DNA from: JBDNFP01 sp041689775
GTDB taxonomy: Bacteria > Bacteroidota > Bacteroidia > Cytophagales > Spirosomataceae
DNA length: 5,106 nt
Direction: 5' to 3'
NCBI GenBank assembly: GCA_041689775.1
Contig: JBDNFP010000054.1
Coordinates: 1-5,106 of the forward strand
Part shown: positions 1-5,106 of the stretch, in pieces
Layout of the letters: each line of letters starts with the position of its first letter
Numbering within the stretch: position 1 is the first letter of the stretch
Program-made: the position numbers and the translations under genes
The notes under the pieces: generated by a model
What the model was told of the DNA's origin: nothing
The model's database searches: none
The model's input: only the letters and a program-made list of their open reading frames with translations

Positions 1-428
1 AAAAGTTTAGAAAAAAGTCTCGTATTTAGTAACCTTTGTGGTCGGTTGAACCTGAATCAGTACTAAAATAACTACTTTCCTATCTCCTTTGTGATGCAAA
101 ATACCCAATTCTGGTCGAAATAAGTTTTTACAAGAAAGCCCTGCTTGGATAGGTGAATTAGTGGAAATGTGGAGTGGCACTCAGCCTTGACTATACTATT
201 TTTACACTATTCCAAAAGTAGCTATGACCGATGGTCTAGTTTACTATTTGATGATGTTTTTGATAGCAAGTCGGTAAAATTACAGCCTTTTCCTTGAAAT
301 GTGACTAAAATACGGAAACAAGTACGTCAGTAACTACACCAGCAAAAAATTATTCCAGGCGTTTCATCCTTTGACTCTTGGTGATAAATAAAGACATTTA
401 GAATTTGAAAAAGTAACCCATACAAGTA
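1..428. other. Gene-free AT-rich region
   Basis: No convincing gene is visible in this stretch. The plus strand is broken by frequent stops; the only open run from the left edge is 21 codons, ending in TAA at 64-66, which is within chance. On the minus strand a 57-codon frame runs from a GTG at 180-178 to a TAA at 9-7. It has no ATG, no recognisable motif and a stop immediately upstream, so I do not call it. No strong hairpin, tandem repeat or tRNA-like fold was seen. The right end (about 378-407) carries a candidate promoter for the next gene. The stretch may be a long intergenic region or the decayed remains of a gene. Confidence 0.6.
378..407 (+). promoter_or_regulatory. Candidate Bacteroidota-type promoter for the 429 gene
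   Basis: A TTG at 378-380 is followed after 18 bases by TA at 399-400 and TTTG at 404-407. This resembles the Bacteroidota primary-sigma pattern of TTG at -33 and TAnnTTTG at -7, except that three bases rather than two separate TA from TTTG. Transcription would start near 412-415, giving a leader of about 15 bases before the ATG at 429. The match is imperfect and such AT-rich motifs occur by chance. Confidence 0.4.
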
Positions 429-977
429 ATGGCTATACCTGACGCATTAAAAAAAGAGATTATCCAAATGCCCGTTAAAGAAAAAGACAAGCTACTGCTG
501 CGGCTTATTGGGAAAGATAAATCCTTGGTAGATAAGCTTTATTTTGAGCTGATTGAAGGTGGAGCAACCACCGAGGAAAGGCGTGCAGCTATCAAATTGA
601 GGATTCATAAAGTAGCTCGCATGGCCCAATATTCGCCGGGCTGGATCATGATGGATATGAGATCGTTGAGTGGAGATATTGCGTACCATATCAAGATCAC
701 CAAGGACAAATACGGTGAGGTGGAGCTTTATCTCTACCTGTTAAATGAGTTTTTTGAGCAACACTCCCAACAACTAGAAACGTACAATTCGAAGTCAGAT
801 AAGTGTTCTTTCTACATGGCAAAAAAAGTGCAGACGTTGTTGAATAAGCTCACAAAGCTTGATGAGGAATACTACATAGACTTTGAAAAGAATATGGCTG
901 CGCTATTAGCTTACGTGCACAGCATGTGTACCGCGCCTTACGCCAATCAATTGAAAATAACCCGTGATTGGCCTTGA
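429..977 (+). CDS. Conserved-looking hypothetical protein, 182 residues
   Basis: I do not recognise a characterised family, so no function is given. The protein looks soluble and mostly helical: there is no signal peptide and no membrane segment. Residues 8-36 are rich in Lys, Glu, Asp and Leu (an amphipathic KEKDKLLLRLIGKDK stretch), residues 47-65 form a basic helix, and residues 96-118 and 129-165 look like further helices. It has only two cysteines (126 and 167), not arranged as a metal site. The start is well fixed, because an in-frame TAA lies at 414-416 and no other start codon falls between it and 429. There is no Shine-Dalgarno sequence, as is usual in Bacteroidota. It ends 50 bases before the hydrolase gene, which has its own possible promoter, so it may be a single-gene unit. 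Length, even composition and coherent codon use support a real gene; my sense that similar proteins occur across Cytophagales is only an impression. Confidence 0.8.
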   Translation: MAIPDALKKEIIQMPVKEKDKLLLRLIGKDKSLVDKLYFELIEGGATTEERRAAIKLRIHKVARMAQYSPGWIMMDMRSLSGDIAYHIKITKDKYGEVELYLYLLNEFFEQHSQQLETYNSKSDKCSFYMAKKVQTLLNKLTKLDEEYYIDFEKNMAALLAYVHSMCTAPYANQLKITRDWP

Positions 978-1014
978 TTAATGGTTTCATAACACTGCAT
1001 TGGCCTGTATAGCC

Positions 1015-1022
1015 TAATTTTG
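1015..1022 (+). promoter_or_regulatory. TAnnTTTG -7-like element before the hydrolase gene
   Basis: TAATTTTG is an exact match to the Bacteroidota -7 consensus. The last base lies only five bases before the ATG at 1028, so transcription would begin at or next to the start codon and the message would be leaderless or nearly so. No TTG is found at the expected 17-23 base distance upstream (the nearest, at 1000-1002, is only 12 bases away), which weakens the call. The element could be a chance match, with transcription coming from upstream. Confidence 0.3.
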
Positions 1023-1027
1023 TCCGT

Positions 1028-1828
1028 ATGACGACAACAAAAAAGATTGCCCTTTTAATTATTGATGCTCAGTTTGACTTCTGCTCGCCCGAAGGCACCC
1101 TGTACGTGCCCGGTGCTCAGGAAGATATGCAACGTATCACGGCACTTATTGAGCAAAAGATAGATCATATTGATCAAATCATTGTAACACTCGATACGCA
1201 TCAGGTATTGGATATTGCCCATCCGGGCTTTTGGGAGAATACGAAAGGGGAAAGTCCGCCACCATTTACGCCTATAAGCGCTACCGAGGTAGAACAAGGG
1301 GTTTGGCACGCCCGTTTCGATAAAGAGTATTCCATAAAGTACCTTCGTCAACTCGAAACGCAAGGCGAATTTCAGCACTTCATCTGGCCCGAACATTGCC
1401 TGATCGGTACTCGTGGGGCTGCTTTGGATGATACGCTCGCTGACGCTTTACAAAAATGGTCTCACCAGAATCAGAAAAATTATAAGGCCATCGTCAAAGG
1501 GGAAAACCCACTCGCCGAGCATTTTGGGGTATTCCGGGCTCAAATACCGGTTCCAGGAGAGCCGAAAACCGAACTAAACCAAGCCTTGCTGGACGATCTG
1601 GAACAGTATGATGAACTTTGGGTAGCGGGTGAAGCGCGTTCTCACTGCGTAGCCGCTAGCTTGAAGCAGATTTTACGATATGCTCCGAAACTCGCCCCAA
1701 AAGTTGTGATACTTACCGACTGTATGTCAGACGTCACGGGCCTGGGCCATCTAGCTGATCCTATTTATGCCGAGGCTCTTACGGTAGGTGTGAGGTTTAC
1801 AACTACCACTGACCTTTCTCATTCATGA
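1028..1828 (+). CDS. Cysteine hydrolase, isochorismatase/nicotinamidase superfamily
   Basis: A cytoplasmic hydrolase of the fold that includes nicotinamidase (nicotinamide to nicotinate plus ammonia), isochorismatase and other amidases. The catalytic triad is visible: Asp13 in LIIDAQFDF, Lys157 in VKGENP and Cys207 in RSHCVAAS. Metal-site residues matching those of nicotinamidase PncA are Asp56 and His58 in TLDTH, His65, and His123 in WPEHCLIGT. At 266 residues it is longer than PncA (about 180-215). Extra length lies between His65 and His123 and around 160-195, where EHFGVFRAQIP and the following Pro/Glu-rich loop resemble a longer nicotinamidase-like subfamily common in bacteria. The substrate is therefore uncertain: nicotinamide is the best guess, but I withhold the symbol pncA. 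The ATG at 1028 must be the start or very near it, because the next Met (34) would lose Asp13. The stop overlaps the following phosphatase start, implying co-transcription and translational coupling. Confidence 0.9.
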   Translation: MTTTKKIALLIIDAQFDFCSPEGTLYVPGAQEDMQRITALIEQKIDHIDQIIVTLDTHQVLDIAHPGFWENTKGESPPPFTPISATEVEQGVWHARFDKEYSIKYLRQLETQGEFQHFIWPEHCLIGTRGAALDDTLADALQKWSHQNQKNYKAIVKGENPLAEHFGVFRAQIPVPGEPKTELNQALLDDLEQYDELWVAGEARSHCVAASLKQILRYAPKLAPKVVILTDCMSDVTGLGHLADPIYAEALTVGVRFTTTTDLSHS

Positions 1829-2493
1829 GTAGTTTCTTATACCGCAATCGGGCGTTTTTGACTCCCTTCATTCTACTTTGGTTTGGTGTAGGCTATACCC
1901 AGCTATTTTACTCCCAAAACTTTATAATTGTAGAGCTTAACCGCCTTTGGACTCCCTTTGGCGATGTATTCTTTTCTCTGAGCACCTACCTGGGTGATGG
2001 TTTATTTGTGATTCCACTGGGATTAATAGCCCTCTATTACTCCTACCAGAAAGGTATCCTCATACTCGTGGGATTTGCCATATCGGGTATCCTTGTTCAG
2101 ATCAGTAAGCAGTACATCTTTAGAGATTCTTACCGGCCTTCCCGTGTACTAGCCGACGTACTGCCGTGGCTTCATACGGTTGCGGGTGTCACTACCTATC
2201 AAAATGCCAGCTTTCCCTCTGGTCATACTACTTCAGCATTTGCCCTTTTTGCTACGTTAGCGTTTTTCAGCAACTCTTCTTATGTAAAGATGCTTTGCCT
2301 GGTACCAGCCATTATGGTTGCCTATTCCCGCATGTATCTACTGCAACATTTCTTGCTGGACGTCCACGTGGGAGCCTTATTAGGCACCACCACGGCCATA
2401 TTATGTTGCTACTACTTGACTAGCTGGTGGGAATACCGTTCGGTGAAGTGGGCTGACTTGGGGCTAAGAGATAGGATCAGAAAAAATGGATAG
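1825..2493 (+). CDS. PAP2-family membrane phosphatase
   Basis: An integral inner-membrane phosphatase of the type 2 phosphatidic acid phosphatase superfamily, whose members remove phosphate from undecaprenyl pyrophosphate, phosphatidate-type lipids or lipid A. All three signature motifs are present: Lys95 with Arg104-Pro105 (motif 1), FPSGHTTS at 130-137 with His134 (motif 2), and SRMYLLQHFLLD at 168-179 with Arg169, nucleophile His175 and Asp179 (motif 3). Motif 1 has eight residues between Lys and Arg-Pro instead of the textbook six. About six hydrophobic segments are seen, near residues 11-30, 58-74, 77-93, 137-149, 153-168 and 180-199. The 222-residue length is normal for the bacterial family. 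The start ATG overlaps the hydrolase stop by four bases (ATGA), and the next Met is residue 156, past two of the motifs, so 1825 is secure. Members cannot be assigned a substrate from sequence alone; undecaprenyl pyrophosphate recycling or lipid A dephosphorylation are the main options. Confidence 0.92.
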   Translation: MSSFLYRNRAFLTPFILLWFGVGYTQLFYSQNFIIVELNRLWTPFGDVFFSLSTYLGDGLFVIPLGLIALYYSYQKGILILVGFAISGILVQISKQYIFRDSYRPSRVLADVLPWLHTVAGVTTYQNASFPSGHTTSAFALFATLAFFSNSSYVKMLCLVPAIMVAYSRMYLLQHFLLDVHVGALLGTTTAILCCYYLTSWWEYRSVKWADLGLRDRIRKNG

Positions 2494-2498
2494 TAGAA

Positions 2499-2510
2499 AT
2501 CTGTGCAGAT
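2499..2510. repeat. Short inverted repeat, possible operator
   Basis: ATCTG and CAGAT arms of five bases are separated by two bases. The site lies where the -33 contact region would be for the TAnnTTTG element at 2526-2533, a position typical of operators. The loop is too small for a good hairpin, and there is no T-run after it, so it is not a terminator. Arms of this length occur often by chance. Confidence 0.2.
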
Positions 2511-2525
2511 ATGCCTTGATTTTCA

Positions 2526-2533
2526 TAGGTTTG
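2526..2533 (+). promoter_or_regulatory. TAnnTTTG -7 element before the dehydrogenase gene
   Basis: TAGGTTTG matches the Bacteroidota -7 consensus exactly and sits in the only sizeable gap (52 bases) between two plus-strand genes here, the natural place for a promoter. No good TTG is present at the -33 distance (the TTG at 2516-2518 is too close). Transcription would begin near 2537-2542. That leaves about five bases before the ATG at 2546 but over 40 before the ATG at 2585, which favours the second as the true start. Confidence 0.4.
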
Positions 2534-2545
2534 TAGAACAAAGGT

Positions 2546-3343
2546 ATGCACGCATACTATTCTAAGAACTCTTACCATAAGCTTATGAATCGATTTACAG
2601 ATCAAGTTGTATTAATTACCGGGGCAGGCTCGGGTATTGGCCGGGAGGCCGCTTTGTCTTTTGCTCGCGAGGGAGCCCTGATTATTGTCTCGGATATTCA
2701 GGAAGAAGGCGGAAATGAAACCGTAAGAATGATTGCTCAGGAAGGTGGCAAGGCCTCTTTTTTGCTTTGCGACGTAGCTGATCCAACCCAGGTAGGTGAG
2801 CTCATAAAGCAAACAGTGAAACTACACGGCAAACTTGATATTGCGCTAAATAACGCCGGTATTGCAGGAAACATCGCTAAAACGGCGGATGTACCCGCCG
2901 AAGAATATCATAAAATCATAGCTATAAACCTTGGTGGAGTATTTTTCGGAATGCAGCATCAGATCCGTCAAATGCTAATCCAGGGTAGTGGGCGTATCGT
3001 TAATGTGGCCTCCGTTGCTGGTCTCCGCGCTTTACCCAACAGCCCGGTATATACCGCCACCAAACATGCCGTAGTAGGCTTAACCAAGGCCGCCGCTATG
3101 GAGTACGCCCGAAAAAATATACGAATCAATGCTATTTGTCCGGTATTTACCCGCTCAGGTATGGTTGACCAGATGTTTGCCCTGGCGCCCGACTATGAAC
3201 AAAAACTAGTAAAAAATATACCTTTGGGGCGTTATGGCGAGCCCGCCGATATTGCCCAGGCTATCTTATGGCTCTGCGATCCGGCCAATTCGTTCGTCAC
3301 TGGTATGGCACTCCCTCTTGATGGAGGTATGATGGCCAGCTAG
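2546..3343 (+). CDS. Short-chain dehydrogenase/reductase (SDR), classical type
   Basis: A cytoplasmic NAD(P)-dependent oxidoreductase acting on an alcohol/carbonyl pair; the substrate cannot be read from sequence. Numbered from the ATG at 2546: the cofactor motif TGAGSGIG is at 25-32; Asp50 at the end of the second strand favours NAD over NADP; Asp76 follows the third strand; NNAG is at 102-105. The catalytic residues are Asn128, Ser156, Tyr169 and Lys173 (YTATK). The C-terminal DGG signature is at 258-260 or close by. The usual Pro-Gly after the sixth strand is Pro199-Val200, a minor departure. Classical family members are about 250 residues and begin only a few residues before the first strand, so the ATG at 2585 (Met14, giving 252 residues) is the likelier start; the 13 extra residues look unlike a conserved extension. 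A candidate promoter lies just upstream. It is separated by 25 bases from the glycosyltransferase, so the two probably share a transcript. Confidence 0.93.
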   Translation: MHAYYSKNSYHKLMNRFTDQVVLITGAGSGIGREAALSFAREGALIIVSDIQEEGGNETVRMIAQEGGKASFLLCDVADPTQVGELIKQTVKLHGKLDIALNNAGIAGNIAKTADVPAEEYHKIIAINLGGVFFGMQHQIRQMLIQGSGRIVNVASVAGLRALPNSPVYTATKHAVVGLTKAAAMEYARKNIRINAICPVFTRSGMVDQMFALAPDYEQKLVKNIPLGRYGEPADIAQAILWLCDPANSFVTGMALPLDGGMMAS

Positions 3344-3368
3344 TCTTTTTTCCACAATAGACTCACCC

Positions 3369-4889
3369 ATGTTATTTTCCAAAAAGTATTACCCCGTATT
3401 TCTTTTACTCATTGTTCTGTTTAGTTTTGGTTGGGGGTTATCTTCTGCTCCTCTGTGTGATGAGGATGAAGGTTTCTTTGCCGAAGGCACCCGTGAGATG
3501 GTTTTACGGGGTGATTTTGTTTCTTCCTACGTCAATCAGGAAGCACGCTACGACAAACCTCCGCTTACCAACTGGCTTCAGTACCTGAGTACATGGCTAC
3601 TGGGATGGGGTGAAGCCGCCATGCGGTTGCCTTCAGCAATAGCGGCTGTCGGGTGGATGGGAGCTATTTATTTGTATACCAGAAAAAAGATCGGGACCGA
3701 GGCGGCGTTTTTCGCTACCCTAATGGCTACCTGCTCTTTACAGATTACCATCATAGGGAAAGCTGCTCTCGCAGATTCTTTGTTGAACGCCTGCCTGGCC
3801 GCAGCTATGTTTTCGCTGTACGAATTACTAACGTCAGGTCGTTACGGATGGGCCTTCTATGCACTGACGGGAATAGGATTTCTGACCAAAGGGCCAATCG
3901 CAGTCCTGGTTCCGGGGGCCGTTACCGTATTATACCTGCTCAGATGGTGGGATTGGCGCCCTCTACTTCGATTAATTAATCCGTTAGGAATCCTACTTTT
4001 TTTACTAATAGCGCTTCCGTGGTACATCTTGCAGTATATACAGCTCGGAGATGAATTCATTGAGGGTTTTTTCATGAATCATAATATCAATCGCTTTCAA
4101 ACGGCCTTCGAAGGCCACTACGGGGGAATCCTGTATTTTGTACCCGTCCTCTTAGTAGGTTTGATGCCCTTTACCGGTGTGGTACTGAAAGTATTCGGAA
4201 AAAGCCGATATCTTTGGAATGATCGGTTCTTTTCATTCCATCTTTTATGGTTTGTGTTTGTGTTTGTGTTTTTTTCGCTGTCTGGCACCAAGCTGCATCA
4301 CTATGTCATTTGTGGTTATACCCCACTGTTCATCATGGCCGGGTGGTATGCTTCGCAAAGCAGCCGTTTACCACTGTGGCCGTTGTTGATACTCTTACTC
4401 CTGCTAACGATTATTCCGTTTATCATACCTGCTATTATTCCTTTGGTACAAGACGCTTACGCCGTAGAAGTGATAAAGGGGGCAGCAGAGCAGTTTGATG
4501 TATTCTACCTCATCAGCATGATCCTGCTAATCATCATTACGCTCGTTGCTTCTTTTAAGCATACCTGGCCCAAGGATATTCGAATGGGGATATGTGGTAT
4601 CGTGTTGTTGGTGACGATCAATATACTGTGGATGCCTCGTTTGGGTGCACTACTACAAGAACCCGTTAAAGAGGCCGCACTGCTTGCCAAGGAACTGAAA
4701 CCAGAAAGACTAGTTGTCAATGACCACTATAATCCCAGTTTTCACTACTACTCAGGTCTGTACGCCGAGGAGCGAGATACCCAACCGGGAGATGTGGTTT
4801 TTACAAAAAAGCATCGCTTAACCGACTTCCCAAAAAAAGAAATACTGTACGAGAAGTATGGATTAGTACTAGCGCGGATTGGTAAATAA
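3369..4889 (+). CDS. ArnT/PMT-like membrane glycosyltransferase (GT39 type)
   Basis: A polytopic inner-membrane enzyme expected to transfer a sugar from a polyprenyl-phosphate donor to a lipid or protein acceptor on the periplasmic side, as ArnT does with aminoarabinose and lipid A. After a first membrane segment (about 9-27) comes the first periplasmic loop with Asp33-Glu34 in CDEDEGFFAEGTREM, matching the catalytic Asp-Glu of ArnT, then the RYDKPPL motif at 60-66 with Lys63. Further ArnT-like landmarks are ALAD with Asp136, GFLTKGP at 170-176, and FSLSGTKLHHY at 302-312. About a dozen hydrophobic segments extend to residue 421, followed by a soluble C-terminal domain of roughly 75 residues. 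At 506 residues it is slightly shorter than ArnT (about 550). The sugar and acceptor are unknown, so no symbol is given. The ATG has no Shine-Dalgarno sequence. The 25-base gap after the dehydrogenase shows no promoter, suggesting co-transcription. Family is certain; true aminoarabinose transfer is not, as no other arn genes are in view. Confidence 0.92.
   Translation: MLFSKKYYPVFLLLIVLFSFGWGLSSAPLCDEDEGFFAEGTREMVLRGDFVSSYVNQEARYDKPPLTNWLQYLSTWLLGWGEAAMRLPSAIAAVGWMGAIYLYTRKKIGTEAAFFATLMATCSLQITIIGKAALADSLLNACLAAAMFSLYELLTSGRYGWAFYALTGIGFLTKGPIAVLVPGAVTVLYLLRWWDWRPLLRLINPLGILLFLLIALPWYILQYIQLGDEFIEGFFMNHNINRFQTAFEGHYGGILYFVPVLLVGLMPFTGVVLKVFGKSRYLWNDRFFSFHLLWFVFVFVFFSLSGTKLHHYVICGYTPLFIMAGWYASQSSRLPLWPLLILLLLLTIIPFIIPAIIPLVQDAYAVEVIKGAAEQFDVFYLISMILLIIITLVASFKHTWPKDIRMGICGIVLLVTINILWMPRLGALLQEPVKEAALLAKELKPERLVVNDHYNPSFHYYSGLYAEERDTQPGDVVFTKKHRLTDFPKKEILYEKYGLVLARIGK
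4251..4275 (+). repeat. Hexanucleotide tandem repeat plus T7 tract inside the glycosyltransferase
   Basis: Three copies of TTTGTG are followed directly by seven T residues. They encode the alternating Phe-Val stretch at residues 295-302 of a membrane segment. Change in hexamer number would stay in frame, whereas slippage in the T7 run would shift it. Confidence 0.7.
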
Positions 4890-4941
4890 AAACTAGGTCT
4901 TCTCTGAAAGTATGCACTATTATACGCTAAGTTTCTGATTT

Positions 4942-4970
4942 TGTGGACATCCCCACACCTTGTTATTTTT
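4942..4970 (+). terminator. Weak candidate terminator for the glycosyltransferase transcript
   Basis: Arms TGTGG (4942-4946) and CCACA (4953-4957) can form a five-pair stem with a six-base loop, followed by a T-rich stretch ending in five T residues at 4966-4970. It is placed about 50 bases after the stop, in the gap between convergent genes. The stem is short, several bases separate it from the T tract, and the T tract overlaps the end of the minus-strand gene, so the call is tentative. Confidence 0.3.
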
Positions 4971-5106
4971 GGTACTGGGCATTTAATCTATGGTAAACAT
5001 TAAGGGCTTCATTAACAGGAGGTCCTCCAAGGGGTAGATTTGGTTCACGAGCCCCTGTTTCATAGCCGGGGATACCTTTTTGTACTTGGTTTGAAACCGT
5101 TTGGCA
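4963..5106 (-). CDS. Partial gene, C-terminal 47 residues, unidentified
   Basis: An open frame enters from the right edge on the minus strand and runs 47 codons to a TAA (TTA at 4963-4965 on the plus strand). The start lies outside the window. The visible tail is hydrophilic, with a Pro/Gly/Asn-rich middle (GYETGAREPNLPLGGPP) followed by a short helix-like end (VNEALNVYHRLNAQYQK). There is no membrane segment, and no motif I recognise. Amino acid composition looks like a real protein rather than a chance frame, and the convergent layout with a 73-base gap after the glycosyltransferase fits a normal gene end. Because only the tail is visible, neither family nor location in the cell can be suggested. 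A frame of this length open at an edge can still arise by chance. Confidence 0.6.
   Translation of the reverse strand, partial: CQTVSNQVQKGIPGYETGAREPNLPLGGPPVNEALNVYHRLNAQYQK

Noticed and set aside
7..180. 57-codon minus-strand frame starting at GTG
   Set aside because: No ATG, a stop codon directly upstream, no recognised motif and no supporting context; noted only as a low-interest finding.
1002..1022. Possible terminator after the 429 gene (GGC/GCC arms then T-rich)
   Set aside because: Only three base pairs in the stem; the T-rich part is better read as the TAnnTTTG element.
1055..1396. 113-residue minus-strand frame opposite the hydrolase
   Set aside because: Lies wholly within a gene with intact catalytic motifs on the other strand; its translation shows no family features.
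2166..2423. 85-residue plus-strand frame within the phosphatase gene
   Set aside because: Out-of-frame shadow of the PAP2 gene, covering the region of its motifs 2 and 3.
971..2521. Nine-base direct repeat GCCTTGATT at 971 and 2513, both near candidate promoters
   Set aside because: The distance to the -7 element differs greatly between the two copies, and the first overlaps a stop codon; a nine-base match over 5 kb is not significant.
1028..3343. NAD salvage link between the nicotinamidase-like gene and the NAD-type dehydrogenase
   Set aside because: NAD use by a dehydrogenase is too general to imply a pathway link, and the hydrolase substrate is uncertain.
3653..3979. 108-residue plus-strand frame within the glycosyltransferase gene
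   Set aside because: Out-of-frame shadow, rich in Arg and Ser as expected from a shifted membrane-protein frame.
5017..5028. AGGAGG Shine-Dalgarno-like site and GGAGG/CCTCC inverted repeat
   Set aside because: No start codon follows at a suitable distance on the plus strand, and the symmetry is explained by Gly-Gly-Pro-Pro codons of the minus-strand gene.

Overview
The window looks like ordinary chromosomal sequence from a member of the Bacteroidota, most likely the order Cytophagales. This rests on three things: genes mostly lack Shine-Dalgarno sequences, TAnnTTTG-type -7 promoter elements precede three of them, and the protein sequences have the style of that group. The genus cannot be named from the sequence alone.

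Layout, left to right. Positions 1-428 are AT-rich with no supportable gene; a candidate promoter lies at the right end. At 429-977 is a small soluble protein of unknown function. At 1028-1828 is a cysteine hydrolase of the isochorismatase/nicotinamidase superfamily with all catalytic and metal-site residues. Its stop overlaps the start of a PAP2-family membrane phosphatase (1825-2493), so these two are almost certainly co-transcribed. After a 52-base gap with a candidate promoter comes a short-chain dehydrogenase/reductase (2546-3343, real start probably 2585). It is followed 25 bases later by a 506-residue ArnT/PMT-like glycosyltransferase of the GT39 type (3369-4889). A convergent minus-strand gene, missed by simple ORF calling because it runs off the right edge, ends at 4963; only its last 47 residues are visible and I do not recognise it.

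How they may work together: the PAP2 phosphatase and the GT39 glycosyltransferase both belong to families acting on polyprenyl-phosphate carriers or lipid A on the outer side of the inner membrane, so a shared role in envelope glycolipid modification is plausible but unproven. The hydrolase and the dehydrogenase are cytoplasmic enzymes with no clear link to that role.

No mobile element, CRISPR array, tRNA, rRNA, defence system or toxin-antitoxin pair was seen. I found no convincing new biological system. The points most worth a second look are the lipid-carrier enzyme pair, the uncharacterised hydrolase subfamily, the two unknown proteins, and the promoter/start-codon geometry of two genes.
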